Shown one piece after another: positions 29,315 through 39,290 of a stretch of DNA of 64,000 bases (positions are counted from its first letter, which is position 1; every line of letters starts with the position of its first letter). The notes under the pieces are model-generated. The model ran no database searches. It was not told the origin of the DNA and worked only from the letters and a program-made list of their open reading frames with translations. A program made the translations under genes and the position numbers. This stretch comes from JABDBL01 sp963845445 (GTDB taxonomy: Bacteria > Cyanobacteriota > Vampirovibrionia > Obscuribacterales > Obscuribacteraceae), in the NCBI GenBank assembly GCA_963845445.1, contig CAWJSE010000003.1, positions 124,001 through 188,000 of the forward strand, in the 5' to 3' direction.

Positions 29315-29583
29315 AAAAGCCCAGCAGCCGGAGCATTATCTGGGCTAGAGCTTTCTGGGACCAGCCTTGATGCAATGAAAGCGTCAAGATCAGACGCCTT
29401 GTACTTTGCAAGCCTGCCAATCTTATAAACTGGCAGTTTAAAGCGGCTCTTTGAGCACCAAATGGCCAGGGTGATTTCAGCAACGCCCAGATAAACAGCC
29501 GCTTGCTTACGGCTCATAAGCACGGAGTTGTTATTCCGTGGTGCGGCGGCGTCGCCAGTCAAACTTAGATCAAAACTGTTCAT
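29311..29583 (-). CDS. Excisionase/AlpA-like helix-turn-helix protein
   Basis: 90 aa. The core MSRKQAAVYLGVAEITLAIW, then LPVYKIGRLAKYKASDLDAFI, is the MerR-like winged helix of the HTH_17/excisionase group. N-terminus is polar and the C-terminus is Pro/Ser-rich. It is convergent with the integrase and fits a directionality factor or regulator of element A. Confidence 0.8.
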   Translation of the reverse strand: MNSFDLSLTGDAAAPRNNNSVLMSRKQAAVYLGVAEITLAIWCSKSRFKLPVYKIGRLAKYKASDLDAFIASRLVPESSSPDNAPAAGLF

Positions 29584-29598
29584 AATGATTTCCTCTTT

Positions 29599-29781
29599 CT
29601 ATGCACTCGTGCGCCTACCGCAGATTTGGAAGTGTCCAATCAGTTGAAGTAAAGCCGTCTCTTCCTCGGCAGTCTTCCTAGTATTTAAGCAATAAGTTGC
29701 AATAAGAGATTCCAGCAATAGCTTCAGCCGAGCTTTCGGAAATGGATTCAGAATTTTGCGTATCCGTCCGGTAAAACGCAT
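29599..29781 (-). CDS. Possible small protein upstream of excisionase
   Basis: 60 codons (MRFTGRIRKILNPF at the start, then RLKLLLESLIATYC, and TAEEETALLQLIGHF). Basic N-terminus and two amphipathic helices. It is 15 nt upstream of the excisionase gene on the same strand, but the ribosome site is weak and no family is recognised. The shared FTGRI stretch in another shadow ORF near 36330 may be chance. Confidence 0.3.
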   Translation of the reverse strand: MRFTGRIRKILNPFPKARLKLLLESLIATYCLNTRKTAEEETALLQLIGHFQICGRRTSA

Positions 29782-29836
29782 CTTTAACGGAGCAGCAGAT
29801 TGAGAGATGATCAGCCTGACAGAGAGGGGCAGGTTA

Positions 29837-30309
29837 ATGGGAAGTGGTTTGGCAAAGAGGAACTTAGAGCGCGAGAAAGCTTGGCGAAAGACCGTAGAAG
29901 AGTGGCAAGCGAGTGGACTGTTACAATCGGAGTTCTGTCGAGAGAAGGGGATTAGGGAAACACCTTTAGCTGTTGGAAAACGGTTATCCAAAAGCGGGAT
30001 ATGGAGAAAGAACTAAAAAGGACAACTGGAATGAAAGTAGCAAAAGTATCAGCGGAAAAAGGTATGGTTGCGCCGATGACGTTCCTAACGTTGGCAGAAG
30101 CAACGCAAGCGCCGAAGTACAAGAACCTGCAGATGGTATTGCCAAATGCGGTTGTACTCAGTGTTTGTATTCATCCAACCTTGTCAGTAATGGTTGCATC
30201 TTTGTATAAACGCGTGATGCAAACTTATGGAAATAATTATTTTGGTGCAGCTCATTTTCGTCTTTACAGAACATTCTGCACCAAACGCTGTGCGAAATTG
30301 TTCCTGTGA
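29837..30309 (+). pseudogene. IS66-family TnpA-like accessory gene, frameshifted
   Basis: The first frame reads REKAWRKTVEEWQASGLLQ and SEFCREKGIRE; the next frame continues NTFSCWKTVIQKRD and later YKNLQMVLPNAVVLSV. Together they follow the IS66 TnpA layout (W...V..W..SGLS...FC...GI....F..WK, then a C-terminal LVLPNG-like strand). One base is missing near 29955. No TnpB or transposase follows. The tail runs into the 3' end of the opposite gene at 30184, so the insertion may have cut that gene. Confidence 0.6.
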
Positions 30310-31206
30310 CATATCTTGCTCTAGTAATGGTATCAAAGCCTCCGCTTCCGGCATATACTCGTCTCGCGGTGCACCACGCTCATCAAGTTCAGGTCCTCCT
30401 ACAAATCCCTCGTAATCTTCATCTGCAAGATACGTGGCAAGCCAAAATTTAAGCTGAACAATCTTAGGAAGCTCTTCGACTTTCATTTTAATGAAATCCT
30501 TTAGAACAGGATCCTTAGCAGATAATCCGTCGATTTCTAAAAGTGTACATAGCTTCTGCACTGGCGGCGACAAGTGGATCAAGCAGTCAGCGATACGCGG
30601 CACCATTTGAACACAATTAGCCAAAAGAGCAGCATGTATACAGCGAATTCCATCTTCGACAATGGAAGACCACTCCTTTATAACGAGCGTTCCTTCATAG
30701 CGTGCCATTTGCCAGTCATTTAAGTTGCTAACAAATAGTTCAAGATATGGGGCAACAGCATGACAATCCCCAAGCGCGCCCAAACGGTTGACAATACTTG
30801 TTAAGACAGCCGAACGAGCGCGTAGCTTGCTGAAATCGCTGCCCTTCAGGCGATCCAACATCTGAATATCTCGATCATGATCTTCTAGGGCCTCGTTAAA
30901 CACCTGCCAATCTTCGTCAGAATATTCGTCACCGCTTTCGATTAGGCTTTCTAATGCATTCCTGCGCCTTAGTATCTCTTCTCGTCCAAAATTTCCGAGG
31001 CTTAATACATCAGCTAAAAATTCTTGCTTGGTGCGTTCCGGCAGCATAAAAAATTGCGAAGACTCAAATACTTCTTTAAAAAGCTGCCAAGCTTTTTCTT
31101 TGTCACCGGAGACCAAGGCTTTCTTGCCCGCTCTCCAAGCAATGATTTCGTTATCTAAAAGTCCCAAAGCAAGAACCTCGTATTCCTTATTCAGCCATAA
31201 CAGCAA
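30184..31206 (-). CDS. Helical protein of unknown function
   Basis: 340 aa, mostly helix, acidic, without signal or membrane segment. Contains a repeated-helix feel (RAGKKALVSGDKEKAWQLF; LKGSDFSKLRARSAVL; NRLGALGDCHAVAPYLELF) as in TPR or HEAT-like scaffolds. The last 28 residues (VKTKMSCTKIIISISL onward) look unlike the rest and overlap the TnpA-like relic, so the true C-terminus may be missing. No family recognised. Confidence 0.55.
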   Translation of the reverse strand: MLLWLNKEYEVLALGLLDNEIIAWRAGKKALVSGDKEKAWQLFKEVFESSQFFMLPERTKQEFLADVLSLGNFGREEILRRRNALESLIESGDEYSDEDWQVFNEALEDHDRDIQMLDRLKGSDFSKLRARSAVLTSIVNRLGALGDCHAVAPYLELFVSNLNDWQMARYEGTLVIKEWSSIVEDGIRCIHAALLANCVQMVPRIADCLIHLSPPVQKLCTLLEIDGLSAKDPVLKDFIKMKVEELPKIVQLKFWLATYLADEDYEGFVGGPELDERGAPRDEYMPEAEALIPLLEQDMSQEQFRTAFGAECSVKTKMSCTKIIISISLHHAFIQRCNHY

Positions 31207-31314
31207 CAGTCAGATTTGATATACCACTCAAGAAAAACTATTAATCCGAACTGTATCTACCCAAATTTTCTATGATAAATGAGACAGTTTATACTAGGAA
31301 ATAGGAGTCTATTG

Positions 31315-31767
31315 ATGGCAGTAAAAGAAAGAGAAAAAGGTATGGGAAAGTCTTCTGTGACTATTTTTGATCCAGGTAGTAATGGATATGAGGGTGATGA
31401 AGATCCAGGAAATGAAGTAAAGGTTAGGGCAGAGTGCAGGCGGTTCACAGCTAAGTACAAACAAAAAGTTTTAGATGAATTAAAAGAATTATCGGCTGGT
31501 GAAGTTGGGGGATATTTGCGCAAGCAAGGGCTTTATTCATCACATATTACTCGTTGGCGCAGGCAAGCAAAGAGCGGTGATTTATCGTCAAAGAAAGCTG
31601 GTCGTAAGCAGACAAGGGATTACAAAGAGGAAAAGATTGGTCAGCTAACAAAAAAAGTAGCGAAGTTGGAAAAAGATTTACAGGTGGCGAAAACAATTAT
31701 TGATGTGCAAAAAAAACTAGCAGTGGCGCTAGGGATCGAGATTCCAGAGCAAAAAGAACGGAATTAG
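31315..31767 (+). CDS. IS3-family OrfA (copy 1)
   Basis: 150 aa from the ATG preceded by AGGAG at 7 nt. An N-terminal HTH part (FTAKYKQKVLDEL, GGYLRKQGLYSSHITRWR) recognises the IS ends. A C-terminal leucine-rich coiled coil (IGQLTKKVAKLEKDL) serves for multimerisation. It ends in an A5G run where -1 slippage would fuse it to OrfB. Confidence 0.9.
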   Translation: MAVKEREKGMGKSSVTIFDPGSNGYEGDEDPGNEVKVRAECRRFTAKYKQKVLDELKELSAGEVGGYLRKQGLYSSHITRWRRQAKSGDLSSKKAGRKQTRDYKEEKIGQLTKKVAKLEKDLQVAKTIIDVQKKLAVALGIEIPEQKERN

Positions 31768-31885
31768 TAAAAGATCTTATACCTATTACTGGTATTACCA
31801 ATGCTTGTAAGGCATTGAGTATATCCACAGCTTCTTTTACAGGCAGCTAAAAGTTAAGCCTGACAAAACTGATAGACCAAGAAGG

Positions 31886-32833
31886 GTGTCTCATCGCAGA
31901 TTAAGTCAGGCTGAGCGAGATAATGTTTTGGCTATACTAAATAGTGAAAGGTTTGTGGACAAATCGCCTACAGAGACATATGCCACTTTGCTTGATGAAG
32001 GCACATATTTTTGTTCTATTTCTACTATGTATCGTATTTTAAGAGCAGAAGGAGCAACACAAGAGCGCAGACGTGGACACAAGCGACATCAATACGCCAA
32101 GCCAGAATTGCTTGCCATTGCTCCTAATCAAGTATGGAGCTGGGATATTACTAAATTAAGAGGTCCCGTTAAATGGAGCTATTACTATCTTTATGTTGTT
32201 TTAGATATTTTTAGTCGTTATGTAGTTGGCTGGCATGTAGCTGAAAGAGAATCAGGTGAGATAGCAAAGAAATTTATTAGCGAAATAGTTGATAGACAGA
32301 AAGTAAATCCAGAAATAATTACTATACATTCAGATCGTGGTTCGCCAATGAAGTCATCTACTTTAGGGCAATTATTTATTGATCTTGGCATGAACAAATC
32401 TTTTAGCAGACCACGGGTAAGCAATGACAATCCCTATTCAGAGAGTCAATTCAAGACATTGAAGTACCACCAGAATTTTCCTGATAGATTTAAGTCCTTA
32501 GAAGAAGCCAAAGATTTTTGTCGAGAATTTTTTCCTTGGTACAACAATGAGCATCATCACAGCGGTTTAGAGTTATTGACACCTAATGATGTTCATCACG
32601 GGCGAGCTGATGACAAGCTATTGTTGAGGCAAAATGTAATGTTGTCTGTTTACGATAATAACCCTAACCGATTTGTTTTAGGTAGTCCGAAAAAGAAAGA
32701 ACTAGCAAAAGAAGTGTGGATTAACCGCCCTAAAGAGGTTGCCCCCGATAAAGGCAAAACAGCCGAGCCGACAAGCCAAGGCAATGTGCTGGCGCAGCCA
32801 CCGCAAAGCGGCCTGGCACTTGCCGTGGCTTAG
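31886..32833 (+). pseudogene. IS3-family OrfB transposase (copy 1), 5' frameshift
   Basis: DDE integrase-core transposase: SWDITKL, IHSDRGSPM and NPYSESQFKTLK provide the catalytic triad. Copy 1 has four T instead of five at 31835-31838, so the frame joining OrfA and OrfB is broken. Only the downstream 315 codons stay open. Copies 2 and 3 keep the full OrfB. Confidence 0.85.
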
Positions 32834-32977
32834 GCGAGGCTACAATTTCTGCCCAGGGGGGAAGCTTATTTTTTGTAGCTTTTCTATCTTTTTCTGATTC
32901 TGGTGCCACTACTTGTAATGCCAACCTTAGACTCCTATTTATTTTTTAATGTGTCTCAAAGTCATTGACAAGGAGCG

Positions 32978-33257
32978 CTAATTGAAATACAATTTGGAAT
33001 CCATAGCCCGAAGTATGAAGCGGAGTTCTGTTTAGCGTTACGTGAATTCAGCGCATTCTTGTGCTACTGTCTTCGTATCCGTCCGGTCGCGAGCATGACT
33101 AGACGAGAAGGACCGACAGCGTTCGCAGGTTGAAGATGTCCTGGACGGATGATATGCATTCCCAGGGGTTTCACCATTCCGAAGACTGGGTAGAGTGAAG
33201 AAAATGGATCTTATTCGAGATTGTTACTGTTTACCTCCTAGCCAAACGATCAATCAG
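32978..33257. other. Region upstream of interrupted TPR gene
   Basis: No gene. It contains ATCCGTCC (33068 area) and GGACGGAT (33142 area), which could pair over a loop of about 70 nt with further internal pairing. It may be a leader of the TPR gene or part of a relic. Base pairing beyond the outer stem cannot be judged by eye. Confidence 0.3.
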
Positions 33258-33429
33258 ATGAACCGTGCCCTTGTATTTTTCATTATTATTTTGCTGTCAA
33301 TCGTCTTTTTAATACCAAACTCTTGGGCTGACGGGTCTGATTGGAAAAGAAAGAACGACGCTGGGCAGGATGCACCCAAATTTTCTATGATAAATGAGAC
33401 AGTTTATACTAGGAAATAGGAGTCTATTG

Positions 33430-33882
33430 ATGGCAGTAAAAGAAAGAGAAAAAGGTATGGGAAAGTCTTCTGTGACTATTTTTGATCCAGGTAGTAATGG
33501 ATATGAGGGTGATGAAGATCCAGGAAATGAAGTAAAGGTTAGGGCAGAGTGCAGGCGGTTCACAGCTAAGTACAAACAAAAAGTTTTAGATGAATTAAAA
33601 GAATTATCGGCTGGTGAAGTTGGGGGATATTTGCGCAAGCAAGGGCTTTATTCATCACATATTACTCGTTGGCGCAGGCAAGCAAAGAGCGGTGATTTAT
33701 CGTCAAAGAAAGCTGGTCGTAAGCAGACAAGGGATTACAAAGAGGAAAAGATTGGTCAGCTAACAAAAAAAGTAGCGAAGTTGGAAAAAGATTTACAGGT
33801 GGCGAAAACAATTATTGATGTGCAAAAAAAACTAGCAGTGGCGCTAGGGATCGAGATTCCAGAGCAAAAAGAACGGAATTAG
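33430..33882 (+). CDS. IS3-family OrfA (copy 2)
   Basis: Same 150-aa product as copy 1: HTH end-binding domain plus leucine-zipper-like C-terminus. It ends KERN at TAG. The A5G run at 33866-33871 gives a plausible -1 slippage site into OrfB. Confidence 0.9.
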   Translation: MAVKEREKGMGKSSVTIFDPGSNGYEGDEDPGNEVKVRAECRRFTAKYKQKVLDELKELSAGEVGGYLRKQGLYSSHITRWRRQAKSGDLSSKKAGRKQTRDYKEEKIGQLTKKVAKLEKDLQVAKTIIDVQKKLAVALGIEIPEQKERN

Positions 33883-33929
33883 TAAAAGATCTTATACCTA
33901 TTACTGGTATTACCAATGCTTGTAAGGCA

Positions 33930-34949
33930 TTGAGTATATCCACAGCTTCTTTTTACAGGCAGCTAAAAGTTAAGCCTGACAAAACTGATAGACCAAGAAG
34001 GGTGTCTCATCGCAGATTAAGTCAGGCTGAGCGAGATAATGTTTTGGCTATACTAAATAGTGAAAGGTTTGTGGACAAATCGCCTACAGAGACATATGCC
34101 ACTTTGCTTGATGAAGGCACATATTTTTGTTCTATTTCTACTATGTATCGTATTTTAAGAGCAGAAGGAGCAACACAAGAGCGCAGACGTGGACACAAGC
34201 GACATCAATACGCCAAGCCAGAATTGCTTGCCATTGCTCCTAATCAAGTATGGAGCTGGGATATTACTAAATTAAGAGGTCCCGTTAAATGGAGCTATTA
34301 CTATCTTTATGTTGTTTTAGATATTTTTAGTCGTTATGTAGTTGGCTGGCATGTAGCTGAAAGAGAATCAGGTGAGATAGCAAAGAAATTTATTAGCGAA
34401 ATAGTTGATAGACAGAAAGTAAATCCAGAAATAATTACTATACATTCAGATCGTGGTTCGCCAATGAAGTCATCTACTTTAGGGCAATTATTTATTGATC
34501 TTGGCATGAACAAATCTTTTAGCAGACCACGGGTAAGCAATGACAATCCCTATTCAGAGAGTCAATTCAAGACATTGAAGTACCACCAGAATTTTCCTGA
34601 TAGATTTAAGTCCTTAGAAGAAGCCAAAGATTTTTGTCGAGAATTTTTTCCTTGGTACAACAATGAGCATCATCACAGCGGTTTAGAGTTATTGACACCT
34701 AATGATGTTCATCACGGGCGAGCTGATGACAAGCTATTGTTGAGGCAAAATGTAATGTTGTCTGTTTACGATAATAACCCTAACCGATTTGTTTTAGGTA
34801 GTCCGAAAAAGAAAGAACTAGCAAAAGAAGTGTGGATTAACCGCCCTAAAGAGGTTGCCCCCGATAAAGGCAAAACAGCCGAGCCGACAAGCCAAGGCAA
34901 TGTGCTGGCGCAGCCACCGCAAAGCGGCCTGGCACTTGCCGTGGCTTAG
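33930..34949 (+). CDS. IS3-family OrfB transposase (copy 2)
   Basis: 339 codons counted from a TTG. The frame is open further upstream (AKRTELVKDLIPITGITNAC) into the OrfA overlap, so the protein is probably made as an OrfA-OrfB fusion by -1 frameshifting. It has an HTH_21-like part (YATLLDEGTYFCSISTMYRI) and the DDE core (SWDITKL, HSDRG, SESQFKTLK). The C-terminal Lys/Ala/Gln-rich tail is unusual. Confidence 0.9.
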   Translation: MSISTASFYRQLKVKPDKTDRPRRVSHRRLSQAERDNVLAILNSERFVDKSPTETYATLLDEGTYFCSISTMYRILRAEGATQERRRGHKRHQYAKPELLAIAPNQVWSWDITKLRGPVKWSYYYLYVVLDIFSRYVVGWHVAERESGEIAKKFISEIVDRQKVNPEIITIHSDRGSPMKSSTLGQLFIDLGMNKSFSRPRVSNDNPYSESQFKTLKYHQNFPDRFKSLEEAKDFCREFFPWYNNEHHHSGLELLTPNDVHHGRADDKLLLRQNVMLSVYDNNPNRFVLGSPKKKELAKEVWINRPKEVAPDKGKTAEPTSQGNVLAQPPQSGLALAVA

Positions 34950-36082
34950 GCGAGGCTACAATTTCTGCCCAGGGGGGAAGCTTATTTTTTGTAGCTTTTC
35001 TATCTTTTTCTGATCTGGTGCCACTACTTGTAATGCCAACCTTAGACTCCTATTTATTTTTTAATGTGTCTCAAAGTCATTGACAAGGAGCGCACTCAAC
35101 CACGCAAACTATGGAAAAGCAGAGGAGATGTTTACGGCTGCTCTAAAAGAAGCAGAGCAGTTTGGTCCGCAAGATCCTAAGCTAATCACGAGCCTCAATA
35201 ACCTGGCGCGGCTTTATGATGGATTCGAGGGCAAGTATGTACAAGCGGAGCCGCTGTATAAGCGTGCGCTGGCCATTCAAGAAAAGGTATTTGGACCTAA
35301 TGATTCTCAGGTAGCTGACTCTCTCAATGACCTGGCTGAGACTTATATTCATGAAGGTAAGTACGCAAAGGTAGAGCCGCTGTATAAGCGCGCGATAGCA
35401 ATTCAAGAAAAGGCGTTAGGTCCAAATAACCCTCACCTGGTCAAGTACCTCGATAACCTGGCGTTGTTTTATGTTCTGCAACAGAAGTACGCAGAAGCAG
35501 TGCCGCTATATAAACGTGTACTGGCCATTCAAGAAAAGACGTTCGATCCTAAAAACCTCAAGGGCTACAAGCACGTTAACCTGCTCACCACCCTCAACCG
35601 TCTAGCGGACTGTTATGACAACCAAGGCAAGTACACAGAGGTAGAACCACTATATAAGCGTGTACTGTCCCTTGAAGAAAAGGGCTTCGTATTTTCTAAT
35701 CTCCTTACTGTGCCTCTTGGTCTCAATAACCTGGCGGAAATTTATTTTAAGGAAGCCAAGTACGCGAGAGGCCGAACCACTATACAAGCGTTTATTGGTA
35801 ATTGGAGAAAAGGGTAGAGATGATATTGGTCTTGGTCTTTCTGGTAAATTTCTTGTGGTCAACTCTCTAAATCGACTAGCGTTGCTTTATGAAAACCAAG
35901 GCAAGTATGCTCAGGCCGAGCTGCTCTATAGGCGATTGATAGAGTCGGGGTTAAGGTGCCGTGAGGTCCCTCTTTATAAAATCCAGCATGAATACGCTCA
36001 GCTGCTGTTTAAAACAAACCATAAACGAGAAGCCGTTGAAATGGAGAATAAAGCCAAAGAAGAAGAAGCTATGCCTAGGTAG

Positions 36083-36543
36083 CGGAGCAGCGTACTGTGC
36101 GACTTGCTCAAAATGATGTAGGAGAAATGGAGAGATTGGTCCATTAATTATCGATGGCGTGGGAAATACACTTTTGCTAAAGAGTTTGATCTAGTTGCTA
36201 TAAGAGGTTACGCAACTCTTTTGGGTTGCCGGTGAAACTTGTGCGATTGCAACAACTATCTATCACTGTATCCGGTGGCAGTCTATCCTGGCAGGTCCGC
36301 AAAAGTTCTTTATTGCACATTTGTATTCGCCCGGTGAAGAACATGTCTAAGACACGAGGGTTGCCCGCTCTCGCCGCCTGGTCATGCAGTCGACCGGATG
36401 GATACAATTTTGCCAACATGACAATCGAAACTATACGGCGAATGGCACACAAGGCATAGGCTTCTGGTAATAATAGTGCCAAGTACTGATGCAGCCAGCA
36501 GCAGAAGTCAGCAATGATTATTATGCATAGACCGGTGCTTTAC
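36083..36543. other. No confident gene
   Basis: About 460 bp after the broken TPR gene. A minus-strand reading of 94 codons (36198-36482, LLPEAYALCAIRRIV start region) has no ribosome site and no recognised family. It could be another decayed gene end. Confidence 0.35.
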
Positions 36544-36711
36544 TTATGATTTTCTATTTCTGCGGGCAGACTGGGCTCGCCTCTGCAGAGCCGGATGCCT
36601 TGGGATGTTTTCTATCATGTTAGGATCATTGGTCAACAAGCTTGGCTTTATCTCACCTTCATCGCGTAGCAGAGAAATGAATTCCGCCTCGTTCTGTCGC
36701 AACTGAAGTGA
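36544..36711 (-). pseudogene. AbiEii-type nucleotidyltransferase C-terminal relic 1
   Basis: The minus strand reads LRQNEAEFISLLRDEGEIK, then PSLLTNDPNMIENIPRHPAL, and ends RRNRKS at a TAA. This is the conserved C-terminal tail of AbiEii/DUF1814 toxins. No upstream body remains. Relics of the same tail occur at 40604 and 44341. Confidence 0.65.
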
Positions 36712-36716
36712 ATCTT

Positions 36717-37094
36717 CTAGTGAAACGATTTTGCAATGCCTACAGCAATAGTCAAAATGCTATCCAAACATTGAGCAAAATCGCAAGCCTTGTCAGCATT
36801 TTGAACTTCATTTTGTAATTCATTTATGCCTGCTTCTACTTGTTCAACTGCTGTTTTCAATCCCTCCACCTGCTCCTGAAATTCCGCACTCCAACACTCA
36901 AATACCTGTTGTGAAATAGCAGCGATTATATGATCTAGCTTGGTAGCATTATTACTAAAATTATCACGCAATTCTTGATCTTTAATACCGTTATTTAACA
37001 CTGCAGCGCTGCATATATCATATGCCCGCTGAAGCAGCTTCAGTGCGTCCTCATGGTTAAATCCGATTTGCCCCTCAAGTATTTTGTTAGACAT
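36717..37094 (-). CDS. Helical protein next to lipoprotein
   Basis: 125 aa. Helical with a central coiled coil (FQEQVEGLKTAVEQVEAGI, NELQNEVQNADKACDF) and a moderately hydrophobic end (LDSILTIAVGIAKSF). No signal. It lies 23 nt downstream of the lipoprotein gene on the same strand, so they are co-transcribed. Family not recognised. It may interact with the lipoprotein or with the divergent hydrolase. Confidence 0.6.
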   Translation of the reverse strand: MSNKILEGQIGFNHEDALKLLQRAYDICSAAVLNNGIKDQELRDNFSNNATKLDHIIAAISQQVFECWSAEFQEQVEGLKTAVEQVEAGINELQNEVQNADKACDFAQCLDSILTIAVGIAKSFH

Positions 37095-37117
37095 AAATGC
37101 TCCATTATTGTGCCTTA

Positions 37118-38128
37118 TCAGGGATTCTGCTTTGACACCGCTACAATCTGATCTACGGCATCAGAAAATTTTTGTACCTGTGCAGTAAATAATCTTAATT
37201 CAGCGAGTAATTGTAGTTCGCGCTCCTTTTTAGGGTAGTTTCGATTTTTGCTATATTCAACCAAATCTTTATGTGCTCTATGCATTGTTTGGATAAGTAT
37301 TTTTGGATCCGCAGCACCAATAAGAGCTATCTTCGACGCTGCTGAATATGCTCCCTGCAATATTTGTTGTCGGCTTGAATCTAAGGGCAGCTCCTTGTTT
37401 TCATTTTTAGAAGTTTCATAATTATTGTAATAGTTGACCCATACCAGCAATGAGCCATTGGCGTTATTAGCATATGTTTGGCTCAAGAGAGACGTATCCC
37501 TTTCAAGATTCTTAAAGAGCTTATCAATGTTATCCGCATTTTGAGTAATAGAATCAGTTAATGACCTCTCCCGTTTATGTTCCAACCAACTCTTCACACA
37601 CATACTTGTGATTTGAGTAATTGGGACTCCATAGTCTTGGGCACTTTTACTATTATCATTACCAATCAATGCACTGGCGTTGGTTGATATGCCGCTCATA
37701 TCAGCAGAGATGCCTTGAATTGCTCCTTCAGCTTGCTGAGGAGCATCAGAAGATGCTAGGGCTGCAAGCCCCTGCACATACTTTCCTAATAGAGTCAATA
37801 CTTGCACGCGCAGTTGAATGTCGTTGGGATTATAATAGAAAATCAGTCCAGTATTGTAAGTAAGTTTTTGATCGTTTTCATCCCATTCGACTACATCTGT
37901 TGCCCCCATCTGCTTATCTGTCTTAAACCTCAACTCATCAAAATATTTTTGTCTAGCAAGATCATTTACTGATTGATAGTACCTTCCCAAAGCAGCAGCA
38001 GCTTTATCTATCGCATTACTAAACTCCACAACATTTGTTAGGCTAATTGCTGAATTACATCCAGACAAAAGTACAACAACACTAGTGCACACCAATACTA
38101 CTTGCAACCGTTGAAATAAAATACGCAT
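37118..38128 (-). CDS. Predicted lipoprotein of unknown function
   Basis: 336 aa. Signal and lipobox VVVLLSGCNSA, with lipidated Cys at residue 24. The mature protein is long helix with many Q, N and S, without enzyme motifs. It is divergent from the alpha/beta hydrolase at 38270 (141-bp shared promoter region) and co-transcribed with the helical protein at 36717. I do not recognise the family. Confidence 0.65.
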   Translation of the reverse strand: MRILFQRLQVVLVCTSVVVLLSGCNSAISLTNVVEFSNAIDKAAAALGRYYQSVNDLARQKYFDELRFKTDKQMGATDVVEWDENDQKLTYNTGLIFYYNPNDIQLRVQVLTLLGKYVQGLAALASSDAPQQAEGAIQGISADMSGISTNASALIGNDNSKSAQDYGVPITQITSMCVKSWLEHKRERSLTDSITQNADNIDKLFKNLERDTSLLSQTYANNANGSLLVWVNYYNNYETSKNENKELPLDSSRQQILQGAYSAASKIALIGAADPKILIQTMHRAHKDLVEYSKNRNYPKKERELQLLAELRLFTAQVQKFSDAVDQIVAVSKQNP

Positions 38129-38269
38129 AGGTTCCTTCCAAGTTTGGCGCTAGAACGTAACTTACAGACTAGGCGCTTCTGAATTATACTAGAATAATAT
38201 CCGTATAGAAAAAAGAACTAGCGAGCTGGATTCTTCATTTGTTTAACTATCTAGAAAGGGGCAAGCACA

Positions 38270-39290
38270 ATGGATCACTTTGTAACCATCCCGGTTGATG
38301 AACACGGGTGGATTCATGATACCCGTACCGGCACAAACGATATTTCAGCAGCCCTTGTATCTGCAATGGATGATGGGAAGCGATTTACTGATATATTTAT
38401 ATATTCACACGGTTGGTGGACGACAGCCGATGCATCAATGCTTCAATATGGAAAATTTTCTCTTGGCTATACACAAGCACTTATAAAAATTGATAACGAT
38501 CTTCAATATCCCCCAAAATCATCTTTTGGACTTGGGCTGCATTGGCCCTCAATACTCAGCGAAAATACAGATTCAGTAACTGATAAGTTTCAGATTCTGA
38601 GCTATTACGAAATGGAACGCCGAGCAGACTTGGTCGGCAAAAATGGCTTGTACAGCATACTAAAACTCATACTGCAAGAAAAAAGCAAAAGCCAACGCCA
38701 CCCTCAGGTTGCATTTAATTGGGCACAGCTTCGGATGCAAGGTTTTATGCAGCGCCTTACACAAATTGTATGTAAGAAGCAAGGACGATGGCCAATTAAA
38801 ACAATATTTAGCAAAATCACCCATAAACCTAGTACTGCTACAAGCAGCATTCCCAAATGATGACCTGGAGACAAATAAAAATTATGGACATGTACTTGAT
38901 TTTGAAAAATTGAATATTTTAATCACAATTTCAGAAAAAGATAAAGCTCTCGGAGTGCAGTTTCCAAAGGCTGAATTTCCTGAAGAAGGAATCGGAAATA
39001 TTCTTAGTGGAACAGCAAGAAAAGCATTAGGATACGCAGGTCCAACTGATGAGACTAAGAAGAGAATGGGACAAGACGAAATACTGAGCGTCAATAAAAA
39101 CTTTAATTATTCAGAAGTCCCAATACTAAAGGAAAAGGGATTGCTTGTTGCAGATTTGACAAAATTGCATAGCGAAGATGGTTATCAGCCAACAGACACG
39201 AATTCGGGCAACCATTCAGATATTTACCAACCAGAAATCTATAATCTCATCTCTCGGTTTTTATTTCAAAGATCGTTATCGACCATATAG
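38270..39290 (+). pseudogene. Serine alpha/beta hydrolase, frameshifted
   Basis: First frame 38270-38860, second 38709-39290. First half: IFIYSHGWWTTAD (oxyanion region), FGLGLHWPS, YYEMERRADLVGKNGLYSIL. Second half: LRLHLIGHSFGCKVL, with the G-H-S-F-G nucleophile elbow, and NLVLLQAAFP. One extra base in the A-rich run around 38681-38694 joins them. Cytoplasmic (no signal). It resembles large uncharacterised esterase-like hydrolases seen beside mobile or toxin-type cargo. The last GNHSDIYQPEIYNLI probably has the catalytic His. Confidence 0.75.

Larger units (their letters stand above)
31260..32977 (+). mobile_element. IS3-family element, copy 1
   Basis: 1,718 bp, almost identical to copies at 33375 and 42383. 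Flanked by CTA on both sides (3-bp target duplication). Ends begin CCCAAATTTTCTATGATAAA and finish TCATTGACAAGGAGCG. Imperfect inverted matches (TGAGACA and, further in, AATAGGAGTCTA) are present at each end. Two small differences from the other copies: one T fewer near 31835 (breaks orfB) and one T more near 32903. Confidence 0.9.
33375..35092 (+). mobile_element. IS3-family element, copy 2 (inside TPR gene)
   Basis: 1,718 bp, same ends as copy 1. The left flank ends in GCA and the right flank starts with CA, so the target duplication is 2 bp or a 3-bp GCA that lost a G. Both ORFs are intact, so this copy could be active. Confidence 0.9.
33258..36082 (+). pseudogene. Exported TPR (kinesin-light-chain-like) protein, interrupted by IS copy 2
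   Basis: The 5' part (33258-33374) encodes a signal peptide (ALVFFIIILLSIVFLIPNSWA) and SDWKRKNDAGQDA. The rest starts right of the IS (35095): LNHANYGKAEEMFTAALKEA, then five or more repeats of the type YVQAEPLYKRALAIQEK. Removing the IS with a CA duplicate gives GATGCACTCAAC, a perfect in-frame join. A second lesion, one extra base near 35768, shifts the frame (restores YAEAEPLYKRLLVIGEKG) and the gene ends at 36082. It was a secreted repeat protein, now doubly broken. Confidence 0.85.
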
